Source: Microbacterium sp. 8M (GTDB lineage: Bacteria; Actinomycetota; Actinomycetes; Actinomycetales; Microbacteriaceae). From it: a stretch of DNA of 64,000 nucleotides. The notes beneath the pieces were generated by a model. It saw only the letters and a list, made by a program, of their open reading frames with translations. It was not told where the DNA came from and made no database searches. Position 1 is the first letter of the stretch. Every line of letters starts with the position of its first letter. Where the stretch lies: NCBI RefSeq assembly GCF_902506375.1, contig NZ_LR733284.1, forward strand, positions 3,556,160-3,620,159, given 5' to 3'. Positions 17,428 through 25,141 of the stretch are shown one piece after another. The position numbers and the translations under genes were made by a program.

Positions 17428-18851
17428 TTCGTCTCCTCCTTGCAGTTGTCGCTCAGTGCATCGCATCGGTTCTGCTCCTCTGCAGGGATCGGGGAGGGAG
17501 CGACGACCGCGGCCAGCGCGGCGGCCAGACGGTCGATATCGGACTGGCCGGTGGCCTCGGTGACGCACACGAGCAGGGTGCGCTCGCCGGTCACGACGCC
17601 TGGCTCGATGCCCTGGGCACGCAGCGCCGCGACGACGTCGGCGGCAGGCACCGGGAGCTCGACGGCGAACTCGCGCAGGTGCAGCGCGGAGTCGGTGAGC
17701 CGGACCCCGTCGATAGCGGCGAGCCTCTGCTGGGCGTAGCGGGTGCGAGCCAGCAGAAGTTCGCCGAGGTCGGCCATGCCGGCAGGGCCCATCAGCGCGA
17801 GGTAGACGCCCGCGGCGATGCCCCAGAGAGCGGCGGCGGTGCCGACCCATTCCTTGCCCTCTTCGCGGTGCGCGAAGGAGGTGCGGTCGTACGCGACGTC
17901 GCCGAAGCCGTACTCCCCCTCGACGTCGGTGGAGGCGAGGCCGAACAGGCGCGACGGCATCTGCATCACGAACCGGGGCTCGTCGTGCACGGCGATGAAG
18001 CCACCGTGACCACCGCCGTACCACTGGTGGACGCCGAGCGACTGGATGTCGCCTGTGACGATGTCGGCGCCCTGCGACGCCGGGGTCGCCAGCACGCCGT
18101 AGCCGATCGGGTCGGTGCCCACGACGACCACCGCTCCCGCGGCGTGCGCGGCATCGGCGATCTCGCGCAGGGCCGCCTCGACCACCCCCGTCGCGCTGGG
18201 GGTCTCGATCCACACCGCGGCGACGTCATCGCCCAGCGCAGCGCGGACGGCTTCGACGTCGGCGCTGCCGTCCACCGTCGGGACGATCTCGAGCTCGACG
18301 TGAGCGCGGACGTAGTCGCGCACCTTCGACAGCTTCGCCGGCAGCACGTCGCTGGCGACCAGGATCCGCTTCCGGCCGGTCAGGCGGCCCGACATCGTGA
18401 GCCCCGTGGCGGTGGCCTGGTAGCCGTCGTAGACGGGGACGTTGACGACGTCCATCTCGAGCAGCTCGGCCATCATCGACTGGTACTGGAACAGCGCCTG
18501 GAACCGGCCGTGATCCTCGTAGGGCTCGCCGGCATAGGCGGTGAGGAACTCGCTGCGGCCGATGACCTCGTCGACGACGGCCGGCACGTAGTGGTTGTAG
18601 GTGCCGGCGCCGAGGAAGCTCAGCCGCTCCTGAGTGGAGCGGTTCCTCGCGAGCAGCCCGCGCACGTGGCGCGCGAGGTCCTGCTCGGCGACGAGCGGCT
18701 CGGGCAGATCCAGCGGCGTGCGCAGCCGCAGATCCTCCGGGACGTCGGCGTAGAACTCGTCGATCGATGCGGCGCCCGTCTCGGCGAGCATCGCCGCGCG
18801 GGTCTCGGGTGCCGTGTTCGGGATGTAGGGGTGCACGAACGTCTGCGTCAT
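17424..18851 (-). CDS. gcvPA: glycine decarboxylase (P-protein) subunit 1
   Basis: A 475-residue partner of GcvPB. It starts HPYIPNTAPETRAAMLAETG, the conserved beginning of the subunit, and has FLGAGTYNHYVPAVVDE, AYAGEPYEDHGRFQALFQYQ (read as two blocks) and WYGGGHGGFIAVHDE. The heterotetramer with GcvPB forms the active P-protein. Its ATG overlaps the GH42 stop codon by 4 bp and its own stop overlaps the gcvPB start, so the three are translated as a coupled unit. Joining of a beta-galactosidase to glycine decarboxylase is unusual. Confidence 0.95.
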   Translation of the reverse strand: MTQTFVHPYIPNTAPETRAAMLAETGAASIDEFYADVPEDLRLRTPLDLPEPLVAEQDLARHVRGLLARNRSTQERLSFLGAGTYNHYVPAVVDEVIGRSEFLTAYAGEPYEDHGRFQALFQYQSMMAELLEMDVVNVPVYDGYQATATGLTMSGRLTGRKRILVASDVLPAKLSKVRDYVRAHVELEIVPTVDGSADVEAVRAALGDDVAAVWIETPSATGVVEAALREIADAAHAAGAVVVVGTDPIGYGVLATPASQGADIVTGDIQSLGVHQWYGGGHGGFIAVHDEPRFVMQMPSRLFGLASTDVEGEYGFGDVAYDRTSFAHREEGKEWVGTAAALWGIAAGVYLALMGPAGMADLGELLLARTRYAQQRLAAIDGVRLTDSALHLREFAVELPVPAADVVAALRAQGIEPGVVTGERTLLVCVTEATGQSDIDRLAAALAAVVAPSPIPAEEQNRCDALSDNCKEETK

Positions 18852-20965
18852 GCTTGCTCCTTCGGCGGGATGGTCAGGGGTTCGGGAAGCGAGAGGGTGA
18901 CGAACGGGATCGTGTCGGCGCGGGGCGCTGCGATCACCGCCACGCCATGGCGTCCGAGCGTGAGGGATCCGGTGGTCTCCGAGCCGGTGAGCAGGTCGTG
19001 CCCGGGCTGCGGCAGGTGGAAGGTGACGGGTTCGGTCGCGTGGTTCAGCAGGAACGTGTAGTCGGTGGTGCTGTCGCTGCGGGTCACGGCCTCGGCGTCC
19101 ACCGACACCTCGTCGCGAGCCGGGAGTCCGGCGATGCGCAGCACGTCGCGGAACACCGCGACGAGGCCCTCAGGCGTCAGCATCGCGCTGACGTACCAGG
19201 CGGATCCGGATCCGTCCGCGCGACGTGTGACCGCCGGGAGACCGGCCAGCTCGCCCGAGGCGTACGTGCCGCGCACCTCGACGTCCGCGTCGGCGTCGAG
19301 CCACTCGCTCCAGCTCGGCACCTCGAGCACGTCGCCGCTGTAGGCCAGCAATTCGGTGCGGCCGTCGGCGATCGGCCACTGCTCGTCCACCTCGACCCCG
19401 AGCAGGTCGCGCAGCGGTCCGGGAGCGCCGCCGTCGTGCACCTTCTCGGTCGCGTCGACGACGCCCGAGAACGGCCCGACCACCAGGGTGCCGCCGCGCT
19501 CCACGAACGCGCGCAGGGCGTCGGCCTGCGCCCGCTCCAGAATGTACAGGTTCGGCGCCACGACCACGTCGTAGCCGTCGAACGGGGTGCCGGCGTCAGC
19601 GCCGCCCGCCCGCACCGTGTCGACGGGGTGGCCGAGCGTGTAGAGCGCGCGGTGCCAGGCGCGGGCCTGCTCCGCCCACTGCAGCCGCTGCGACGGCAGC
19701 GACTCGCTCGCGCTGGATCCCCACCAGGAGTCCCAGTCCACGACGAGGGCGACGCGGGAGCGCACCCGGGTTCCGCGCACCGGCTCGAGCAGGCGCAGCT
19801 CGTTGCCGAGCGCCTTCGTCTCCTGGAACGAGCGGGAGCGCTCGCCGCGGTGGCCGAGCATCGAGGAGTGGAACTTCTCCTGGCCGTACTTGGCCTGGCG
19901 CCACTGGAAGAACATGACCGCGTCGGATCCGTGCGCCACGGCCTGCAGGCTCTCCACGCGGATCTTGCCCGGAGCCTTGGGCACGTTGATGTCGCGCCAG
20001 CTCGTCGCGCTCGCCGACGACTCCAGCAGCAGCCACGGCTGGCCGGCCTTGAGCGAGCGCATCAGACCGTAGTTGAGCGCCGCGCCGATGTGCGACGTCG
20101 GATCCATGGGATCCGGGTAGGCATCGTCGGTGACGACGTCCTCGCGCTCGGCGAAGCGCCAGTAGTCGAGGTCGCGGAACATGCTCATGAAGTTCGTGGT
20201 CACCGCGATGTCGGGGGTGACCTCGCGCAGCACGTCGATCTCCACCTGGAACAGCTCGAGCATCGCGTCGGAGGAGAACCGCTCGAAGTCGAGCAGCTTC
20301 GTGGGGTTGACCGGCCCGGGCGCCTTCTTCGGCGTCTCGATGTGCTCCCAGGCGGTGTAGCGCTGGCCCCACACGTTCACGCCCCAGGCCTCGTTCAGGC
20401 CGTCGAGGTCGCCGTAGCGCGCCTGCAGCCAGCGTCGGAAGTGCCGGGCGGACTCGGGGCACCAGCACCGCGAGACGTGGTCGCCGTACTCGTTCGAGAT
20501 GTGCCACATCGCCAGCCCCGGGTGGTCGCCGTAACGCTCCGCGATGGCGCGGGTCATCCGCGCCACGTTCTCGCGCCACACCGGCGACGACGGGCAGTAG
20601 GTCTGGCGGGAGCCGAACTCGAGCCGGTGCCCGTCGGAGTCCCACGGAGCCATCTCGGGGTGCGCGCGCAGCAGCCACGACGGCGGGGTCGCGGTGGCCG
20701 TGGCGAGGTCGATGCGGATCCCGGCCTCGTGCAGCAGATCCAGGATCCGGTCCAGCCAGCCCCAGTCGTAGACGCCCGGCTCGGGCTCGAGCTGCGGCCA
20801 GCTGAAGATCGGCAGGCTGACCATGTTCACGCCCGCCTCGAGCATGAGCCGGATGTCCTCGCGCCAGACGTCCTCGGACCACTGGTCCGGGTTGTAGTCG
20901 CCGCCGTATGCCAGGGCGTCGATGCGGACCTCGCGGATCCGCTCGCCGTCGGGAAGCTGCGCCAC
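18848..20965 (-). CDS. GH42 beta-galactosidase
   Basis: A 705-residue cytoplasmic family-42 beta-galactosidase. The TIM barrel begins YGGDYNPDQWSEDVW; acid/base Glu159 lies in MWHISNEYGDH and the likely nucleophile Glu315 in WLLLESSAS. Two Cys in SRCWCPES belong to the zinc cluster of some GH42 enzymes. The trimerisation domain and C-terminal beta domain follow (DGYDVVVAPNLYIL; LLNHATEPVTF). GTG 20965 is chosen because AGAGAGGAACC precedes it and the frame beyond is antisense to the GntR gene. It heads the operon GH42-gcvPA-gcvPB-AcoX, opposite to gntR, with a palindromic operator between. Confidence 0.95.
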   Translation of the reverse strand: MAQLPDGERIREVRIDALAYGGDYNPDQWSEDVWREDIRLMLEAGVNMVSLPIFSWPQLEPEPGVYDWGWLDRILDLLHEAGIRIDLATATATPPSWLLRAHPEMAPWDSDGHRLEFGSRQTYCPSSPVWRENVARMTRAIAERYGDHPGLAMWHISNEYGDHVSRCWCPESARHFRRWLQARYGDLDGLNEAWGVNVWGQRYTAWEHIETPKKAPGPVNPTKLLDFERFSSDAMLELFQVEIDVLREVTPDIAVTTNFMSMFRDLDYWRFAEREDVVTDDAYPDPMDPTSHIGAALNYGLMRSLKAGQPWLLLESSASATSWRDINVPKAPGKIRVESLQAVAHGSDAVMFFQWRQAKYGQEKFHSSMLGHRGERSRSFQETKALGNELRLLEPVRGTRVRSRVALVVDWDSWWGSSASESLPSQRLQWAEQARAWHRALYTLGHPVDTVRAGGADAGTPFDGYDVVVAPNLYILERAQADALRAFVERGGTLVVGPFSGVVDATEKVHDGGAPGPLRDLLGVEVDEQWPIADGRTELLAYSGDVLEVPSWSEWLDADADVEVRGTYASGELAGLPAVTRRADGSGSAWYVSAMLTPEGLVAVFRDVLRIAGLPARDEVSVDAEAVTRSDSTTDYTFLLNHATEPVTFHLPQPGHDLLTGSETTGSLTLGRHGVAVIAAPRADTIPFVTLSLPEPLTIPPKEQA

Positions 20966-21010
20966 GGAGGTTCCTCTCTGAGTCTGTACACCTGCGCTGT
21001 TCAATGTATT

Positions 21011-21020
21011 CTGTATACAG
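21011..21020. promoter_or_regulatory. GntR/FCD-type operator CTGTATACAG
   Basis: A perfect 10-bp palindrome in the 124-bp divergent region between the GH42 operon and gntR, with TT on one side and GG on the other. The same site lies before both sugar importers. A half-like CTGTACA is found 28 bp away at 20984-20990. Confidence 0.8.
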
Positions 21021-21089
21021 GAAGCGTAAGACGAATGAGAGATCTGGTCAAGCCGTAGGCTGACCGCACCGGCCGAAGGGGAAGAACGA

Positions 21090-21746
21090 ATGGCGATCGA
21101 ACGCAAGAACCTGCGTTCCCAGGTGCGCGAGGAGCTGCTCAGCCGCATGCGCACCGGCCAGGTGCAGCCTGGCGAAGGCATCAACGAGGTGCAGCTGGCC
21201 GCCGAGCTCGGCGTCAGCCGCACGCCCCTGCGCGAAGCCCTGATCGCCCTGGAGTCCGAGGGGCAGATCACGAGCGAGAACGGCAAGGGCTTCCGCTTCG
21301 TCCCGCTCAGCGCCGGCGAGTTCGAGGATCTCGCGCCCGTGATGGCGACGCTGGAGAGTCTCGCGCTCGAGCTCAGCCCCGTCGACGAGCTGAAGCGCGT
21401 CGGCGTCCGCCTGGTCCAGCTCGCCGAGGAGTTCACCGACGAGCACGTCGAGCACGCGCTCGTGATGACCAAGGACGATGAGTGGCACGCGGTCATGCTG
21501 TCGGCCTGCCCCAACCGCCGCCTCCTGGACGTGATCGAGAGCGTGCGCGGGGCGTTCCACCGCTACGAGGCCCTCCTCGTCGCTGAGGACGTGAAGATCG
21601 ACCGCGTCGCCGCCGAGCACGCCGCGATCGCGCACGCCCTCGCCTCCGGTGACGTGCCCGCGGCCGTCGCCGCCCTCAAGGTCAACTGGATGCAGGGCAT
21701 GCGGCGGATCCTCGACAACTCCTCGAGCGCCTACTTCTCCGCCTGA
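21090..21746 (+). CDS. GntR-family (FCD-type) regulator of the glycoside island
   Basis: A 218-residue regulator. The N-terminal winged helix has VREELLSRMRTGQVQPGEGI, QLAAELGVSRTPLREALIAL and the wing with GKGFRFVPL; the C-terminal half is the all-helical FCD ligand domain with the metal-type residues in DDEWHAVMLSAC and AAEHAAIAHAL. A good ribosome site (GAAGGGGAAG) precedes the ATG. The operator CTGTATACAG has the TA-centred TATAC form typical of FCD regulators and occurs before gntR/GH42 and both importers, so this protein probably controls the whole 14-30 kb island. Its effector is unknown. Confidence 0.92.
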   Translation: MAIERKNLRSQVREELLSRMRTGQVQPGEGINEVQLAAELGVSRTPLREALIALESEGQITSENGKGFRFVPLSAGEFEDLAPVMATLESLALELSPVDELKRVGVRLVQLAEEFTDEHVEHALVMTKDDEWHAVMLSACPNRRLLDVIESVRGAFHRYEALLVAEDVKIDRVAAEHAAIAHALASGDVPAAVAALKVNWMQGMRRILDNSSSAYFSA

Positions 21747-21758
21747 CCCGGACACCCC

Positions 21759-22655
21759 TCAGCCCTTGACGGCGCCGCCGAGCAGGCCCGCGACGAACTG
21801 CTTCTGGAACACCAGGAACAGCACGAACAGCGGCAGGGTCGCCAGCAGGGATCCGAGCATGAGCCCCGAGTAGTCCACGCGGCTGAGCCCGATCATCGTG
21901 TTCAGCGCGACCGGCACCGTGTACCGGTCCTCGGAGTTGAGCATGAGCAGCGGCCAGATGAACGAGTTCCACTGGCTGATGAACGTGTAGATCACGAGCG
22001 CCGCGATCTGCGGGCGGGCGACCGGCAGCACGATCCGGTAGAACGTGCGCAGCTCGCCCGCCCCGTCGATGCGCGCCGCCTCGATCAGCGTCCGAGGGAA
22101 GTCGAGGAATCCCTGCCGCATCAGGAAGATGCCGAACGCGTTCGCCAGGAACGGCACGATGAGCGCCTGGTAGCTGTCGATCCAGCCGGCACTCGCCATC
22201 ATCTGGAACAGCGGCACGAGCAGCACCTGCATCGGGATCATCATCGTGACCAGGATGACCCCCAGCAGCACCCCGCGCCCGCGGAACCGGTACGTGGCCA
22301 GGCCGTATCCGCACATGATGCTCACGATCGAGCTGAACACGGTGTAGATCACGGCGACGAGCACGCTGTTGAGCATGACCTGCCCGAACCCGACGCTCTC
22401 CTGCAGCCGGCCCAGGTTCTGCCAGAACTCGCCGCCCGGGAGTATCGGCAGCGGCGTGACGAACAGGTCGCTCGTCCGATGCGTCGAGGCGATGACCATC
22501 CACAGGAACGGGATGAGCGCGAGCGCACTGGCCAGGATCAGGGCGAGGTAGACGGGGGCACGCAGAGCGATCCGGCGCAGCAGCGGCTGTCCGCCGTGCG
22601 TCGACGGTTGACCGCTGCGGCGCGGCCGGCCGGTGGTGATCAGCTGCGTGGTCAC
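21759..22655 (-). CDS. sugar ABC permease, MalG type (importer 1)
   Basis: A 298-residue inner-membrane permease of a CUT1 carbohydrate importer. After a basic N-terminus there are six helices; the EAA loop reads EAARIDGAGELRTFYRIVLP and contacts the missing ATPase. It ends with QKQFVAGLLGGAVKG, as usual for MalG-like proteins. GTG 22655 overlaps the stop of the MalF-type gene by 4 bp (GTGA). It converges on gntR with a 12-bp gap. No ATPase gene is present, so a shared MsiK-type ATPase encoded elsewhere is presumed. Confidence 0.93.
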   Translation of the reverse strand: MTTQLITTGRPRRSGQPSTHGGQPLLRRIALRAPVYLALILASALALIPFLWMVIASTHRTSDLFVTPLPILPGGEFWQNLGRLQESVGFGQVMLNSVLVAVIYTVFSSIVSIMCGYGLATYRFRGRGVLLGVILVTMMIPMQVLLVPLFQMMASAGWIDSYQALIVPFLANAFGIFLMRQGFLDFPRTLIEAARIDGAGELRTFYRIVLPVARPQIAALVIYTFISQWNSFIWPLLMLNSEDRYTVPVALNTMIGLSRVDYSGLMLGSLLATLPLFVLFLVFQKQFVAGLLGGAVKG

Positions 22656-23596
22656 GGCTTCTCCCTCATGATGCGGAACTGGATCAGCGCGATGATCCCG
22701 GTGAGGACGACGAGCATCCAGGCGATCGCGCTCGCGTAGCCGAAGTCGAACTGCTGGAAGCCGACTTTGTACAGGTAGAGCACCGGAGTCAGCGTCGCGT
22801 TGTTGGGGCCGCCCCCGGTGAGGATGTAGTTCTCGTCGAACAGCTGCAGGGCGCCGATGGTCGAGGTGACACTGGTGAAGACGAGCACGGGGCGCAGCTG
22901 GGGGACCACGATGTGCCGGAAGGTCTGCCACCGCCCTGCGCCGTCGATGCGTGCGGCCTCGTAGAGCTCGGCCGGGATCGACTGGAGCCCGGCGAGGATG
23001 ATGACCATGTTGTAGCCCGTCCAGCGCCAGGTGATCGAGGCGATCACGGCGACCCGCGCCCACCACTCGTTGTTGAGCCAGTCGATCGGCGCCGCGCCGA
23101 ACAGCGCGAGGGCCTGATTCAGCATGCCCCCGTCGGTGGTCATGATGACGCGGAACACGACCGAGTAGGCCACCAGCGTGGTGATGGCAGGCAGGAACGT
23201 GAGCAGCCGGAATCCTGCGCGGAAGCGCAGCCAGGCCTGGTTCAGCAGATAGGCGAGGCCGACGGCGAGCGCCATCATCAGCGGCACCTGCACGATGAGG
23301 ATCAGCAGCGCGTTGCCCAGGCTCTTCAGCACGAGCGGATCCCGGAGCATGCGCGCGTACTGCTCGACGCCCACGAACGCGCTGACCCCTCCCGAGGTGC
23401 GGAACAGGCTCTGCAGTAGCGACACCGCGAGCGGATAGGCGAAGAACAGCGTGAGCAGCGCGGCCGCGGGCAGGGCGAACCACATCCCGGGGCGCTGCAT
23501 GCGCGCGGCGAAGCGCCGTTCCCGCCGAGGGGGATCGCGACGGATCCCGTCCCGATCCCCCTCGCGCGCGGGCCGCCGCATCGTGGCGACCGTCAT
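22652..23596 (-). CDS. sugar ABC permease, MalF type (importer 1)
   Basis: A 314-residue permease partner with six helices after an Arg-rich cytoplasmic N-terminus of about 30 residues. The EAA loop is YEAARIDGAGRWQTFRHIVVP and the TGGGPNNATLTPVLYLY segment is typical of MalF-like proteins. ATG 23596 begins 1 bp after the binding-protein stop region, so the genes are co-transcribed and probably coupled. Together with the MalG-type partner it forms the channel of importer 1. Confidence 0.93.
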   Translation of the reverse strand: MTVATMRRPAREGDRDGIRRDPPRRERRFAARMQRPGMWFALPAAALLTLFFAYPLAVSLLQSLFRTSGGVSAFVGVEQYARMLRDPLVLKSLGNALLILIVQVPLMMALAVGLAYLLNQAWLRFRAGFRLLTFLPAITTLVAYSVVFRVIMTTDGGMLNQALALFGAAPIDWLNNEWWARVAVIASITWRWTGYNMVIILAGLQSIPAELYEAARIDGAGRWQTFRHIVVPQLRPVLVFTSVTSTIGALQLFDENYILTGGGPNNATLTPVLYLYKVGFQQFDFGYASAIAWMLVVLTGIIALIQFRIMREKP

Positions 23597-23597
23597 C

Positions 23598-24911
23598 TCA
23601 GCCTGCGATCTTGCGGCCGGTCGAGTTCGCGATCTGCGCCGCCGCATCGTCGAGAGCCTTCTTCGGGTCCTCGCCGTTCAGCACCGCGGCGCCCACCGCG
23701 TTGGCCACCGCGTCGCTCGCGACGGACTGGTCGGACGTGAAGGAGATGGAGGGGATCTTCGGGGTCAGCCCGGCGAAGGTCTGGAACACCTTCTGCCCGC
23801 CGAAGTAGTCGCTCGGCTGCTCGAAAAAGCCGGACTTCAGCGCCGGCAGGTAGGCCGGGAACAGGCCCTCCTTCTGCATCATGCTCGACTGGTTCTCGGT
23901 GTTCGCGAGCACGTAGGTCAGGAAGTCGGCCGCGAGCTGCGGGTTCTTCGCCTGCGTCGGGATCGCGAGTCCGGATCCTCCGTTGTTCGACGTCGGGGCG
24001 CTGGCGTCGTCGAAGACCGGCAGATCGCGCACCGCGTACTTGCCGCTGAGCTCGGGCGCCTCGCCCTCGAGGGTCCCGATCCACCAGACGGCCTCCGGGG
24101 TGACGGCGGAGTCGCCGTCCTTGGCGCTGGTGACGCTCGCGTCCCAGCCCTTGGCATTGGTGATGAGGCCCTTCTGCTGCATCGTCTGCAGCAGGGTGAG
24201 CGCGCGCACCGCGGCGGGCGAGTTCACTGTGATCCGGCCCTCGTCGTCGAAGTAGCCCTGGCCCTGCTGCTGCAGGTACATCGCCAGGGAGCCGCCCGCC
24301 GAAAGGTCGGCCGTGAGCAGGGTGTGCCCCGTGGCGGCCTTGATCTTCTCGCCCGCGGCGACGAGCTCGTCCCACGTCTTGACGGCCGACGGATCCACGC
24401 CCGCGGCCTGGAAGTAGTCGGTGCGGTAGTAGAGGCCGACGGTGCCGGAGTCCCAGGGCGCCATGCGCAGCTTGCCGTCCTTGTCGGATCCCGTTGACCA
24501 CTTGAACGGATCGAAGTCGGCCTTCTTGTCGCCGAGCACGGGCGAGAGGTCCGCGAAGCCCTTGGGGAACTGCGTGAGGTAGCTCTGATCGTGGTCGGTC
24601 TCGAGGGTGATGAGGTCGGGCAGGCCGGTGCCGGCCTGCAGGCCGACCGAGATCTTGTCGTAGGCGTTGTCGTAGCCGATGTCGACGACCTTGATCGTGG
24701 TGCCCTTGTGCGCCTTCTCGTAGTCGGCGCCGAGCCGCTTGAGCGCGGTGGCCGCGACGTCCCACGACCAGACGGTGATCGTGCCCGTCGCCTTCGCATC
24801 CGAGGCGAGGGGCTTCTCGCTCGAGGGCGCTCCTCCTCCGAACGCGCATCCGGACAGCGCGACGGCCGCCGTCGCCCCGATCGCCAGCGCGAGCATGCCG
24901 CGTCGCTTCAT
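23598..24911 (-). CDS. sugar-binding lipoprotein (importer 1)
   Basis: A 437-residue extracytoplasmic solute-binding protein of the CUT1 type. The signal is a lipobox: MKRRGMLALAIGATAAVALS then GC, so the mature lipid-anchored Cys is about residue 22. The TGTITVWSWDVAAT start of the mature domain and GTVGLYYRTDYFQAAGVDPS are typical. Two ATGs occur in tandem; AAGGAGG is 5 nt before the second, so 24911 is preferred to 24914. The operator-like TTGCATACAG lies 27 bp upstream. The sugar is not readable from sequence, but a beta-galactoside fits the GH42 neighbour. Confidence 0.93.
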   Translation of the reverse strand: MKRRGMLALAIGATAAVALSGCAFGGGAPSSEKPLASDAKATGTITVWSWDVAATALKRLGADYEKAHKGTTIKVVDIGYDNAYDKISVGLQAGTGLPDLITLETDHDQSYLTQFPKGFADLSPVLGDKKADFDPFKWSTGSDKDGKLRMAPWDSGTVGLYYRTDYFQAAGVDPSAVKTWDELVAAGEKIKAATGHTLLTADLSAGGSLAMYLQQQGQGYFDDEGRITVNSPAAVRALTLLQTMQQKGLITNAKGWDASVTSAKDGDSAVTPEAVWWIGTLEGEAPELSGKYAVRDLPVFDDASAPTSNNGGSGLAIPTQAKNPQLAADFLTYVLANTENQSSMMQKEGLFPAYLPALKSGFFEQPSDYFGGQKVFQTFAGLTPKIPSISFTSDQSVASDAVANAVGAAVLNGEDPKKALDDAAAQIANSTGRKIAG

Positions 24912-24937
24912 CATGACCTCCTTGTCAGAATTGGATA

Positions 24938-24947
24938 TTGCATACAG
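24938..24947. promoter_or_regulatory. variant GntR operator TTGCATACAG before importer 1
   Basis: Matches CTGTATACAG at 8 of 10 positions, 27 bp upstream of the binding-protein start, and is probably a weaker site for the same FCD regulator. Confidence 0.55.
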
Positions 24948-25033
24948 TACACGCGTGGTTACGCAAACACCAGGCCGTCCGCGAGGGCAGCTGGCCCTCT
25001 TGGACCTGCCGCGCGCGGCACAGACTGCACACA

Positions 25034-25112
25034 TCGAAGCCCCCTCAGCCCGTCGAGGCCCCCTCGCCGCTGCGCGCATGCGAGGGGGCCTCGACGTCGC
25101 GAGGGGCTTCGA
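25034..25112. terminator. nested hairpin downstream of the GH63-like gene
   Basis: Inner perfect 16-bp stem (GTCGAGGCCCCCTCGC at 25052-25067 and its complement at 25080-25095) with a 12-nt loop, inside an outer 10-bp stem (25034-25043 with 25103-25112). It lies just after the last gene of importer-2 operon and before the importer-1 promoter, and probably separates the two operons. The rest of this 230-bp gap holds only the operator and ribosome site. Confidence 0.65.
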
Positions 25113-25141
25113 CGCCGAGCTCATCGCGCGCTGGGCGCGCG

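Noticed and set aside
15253..17739. Long plus-strand open frame across gcvPB and the AcoX-like gene
   Set aside because: Antisense shadow of high-GC genes: no family motifs, Arg/Val/His-rich, and the opposite strand holds two well-conserved enzymes.
17424..18900. Glycine riboswitch for gcvPA-gcvPB
   Set aside because: There is no leader: gcvPA begins inside the GH42 stop codon.
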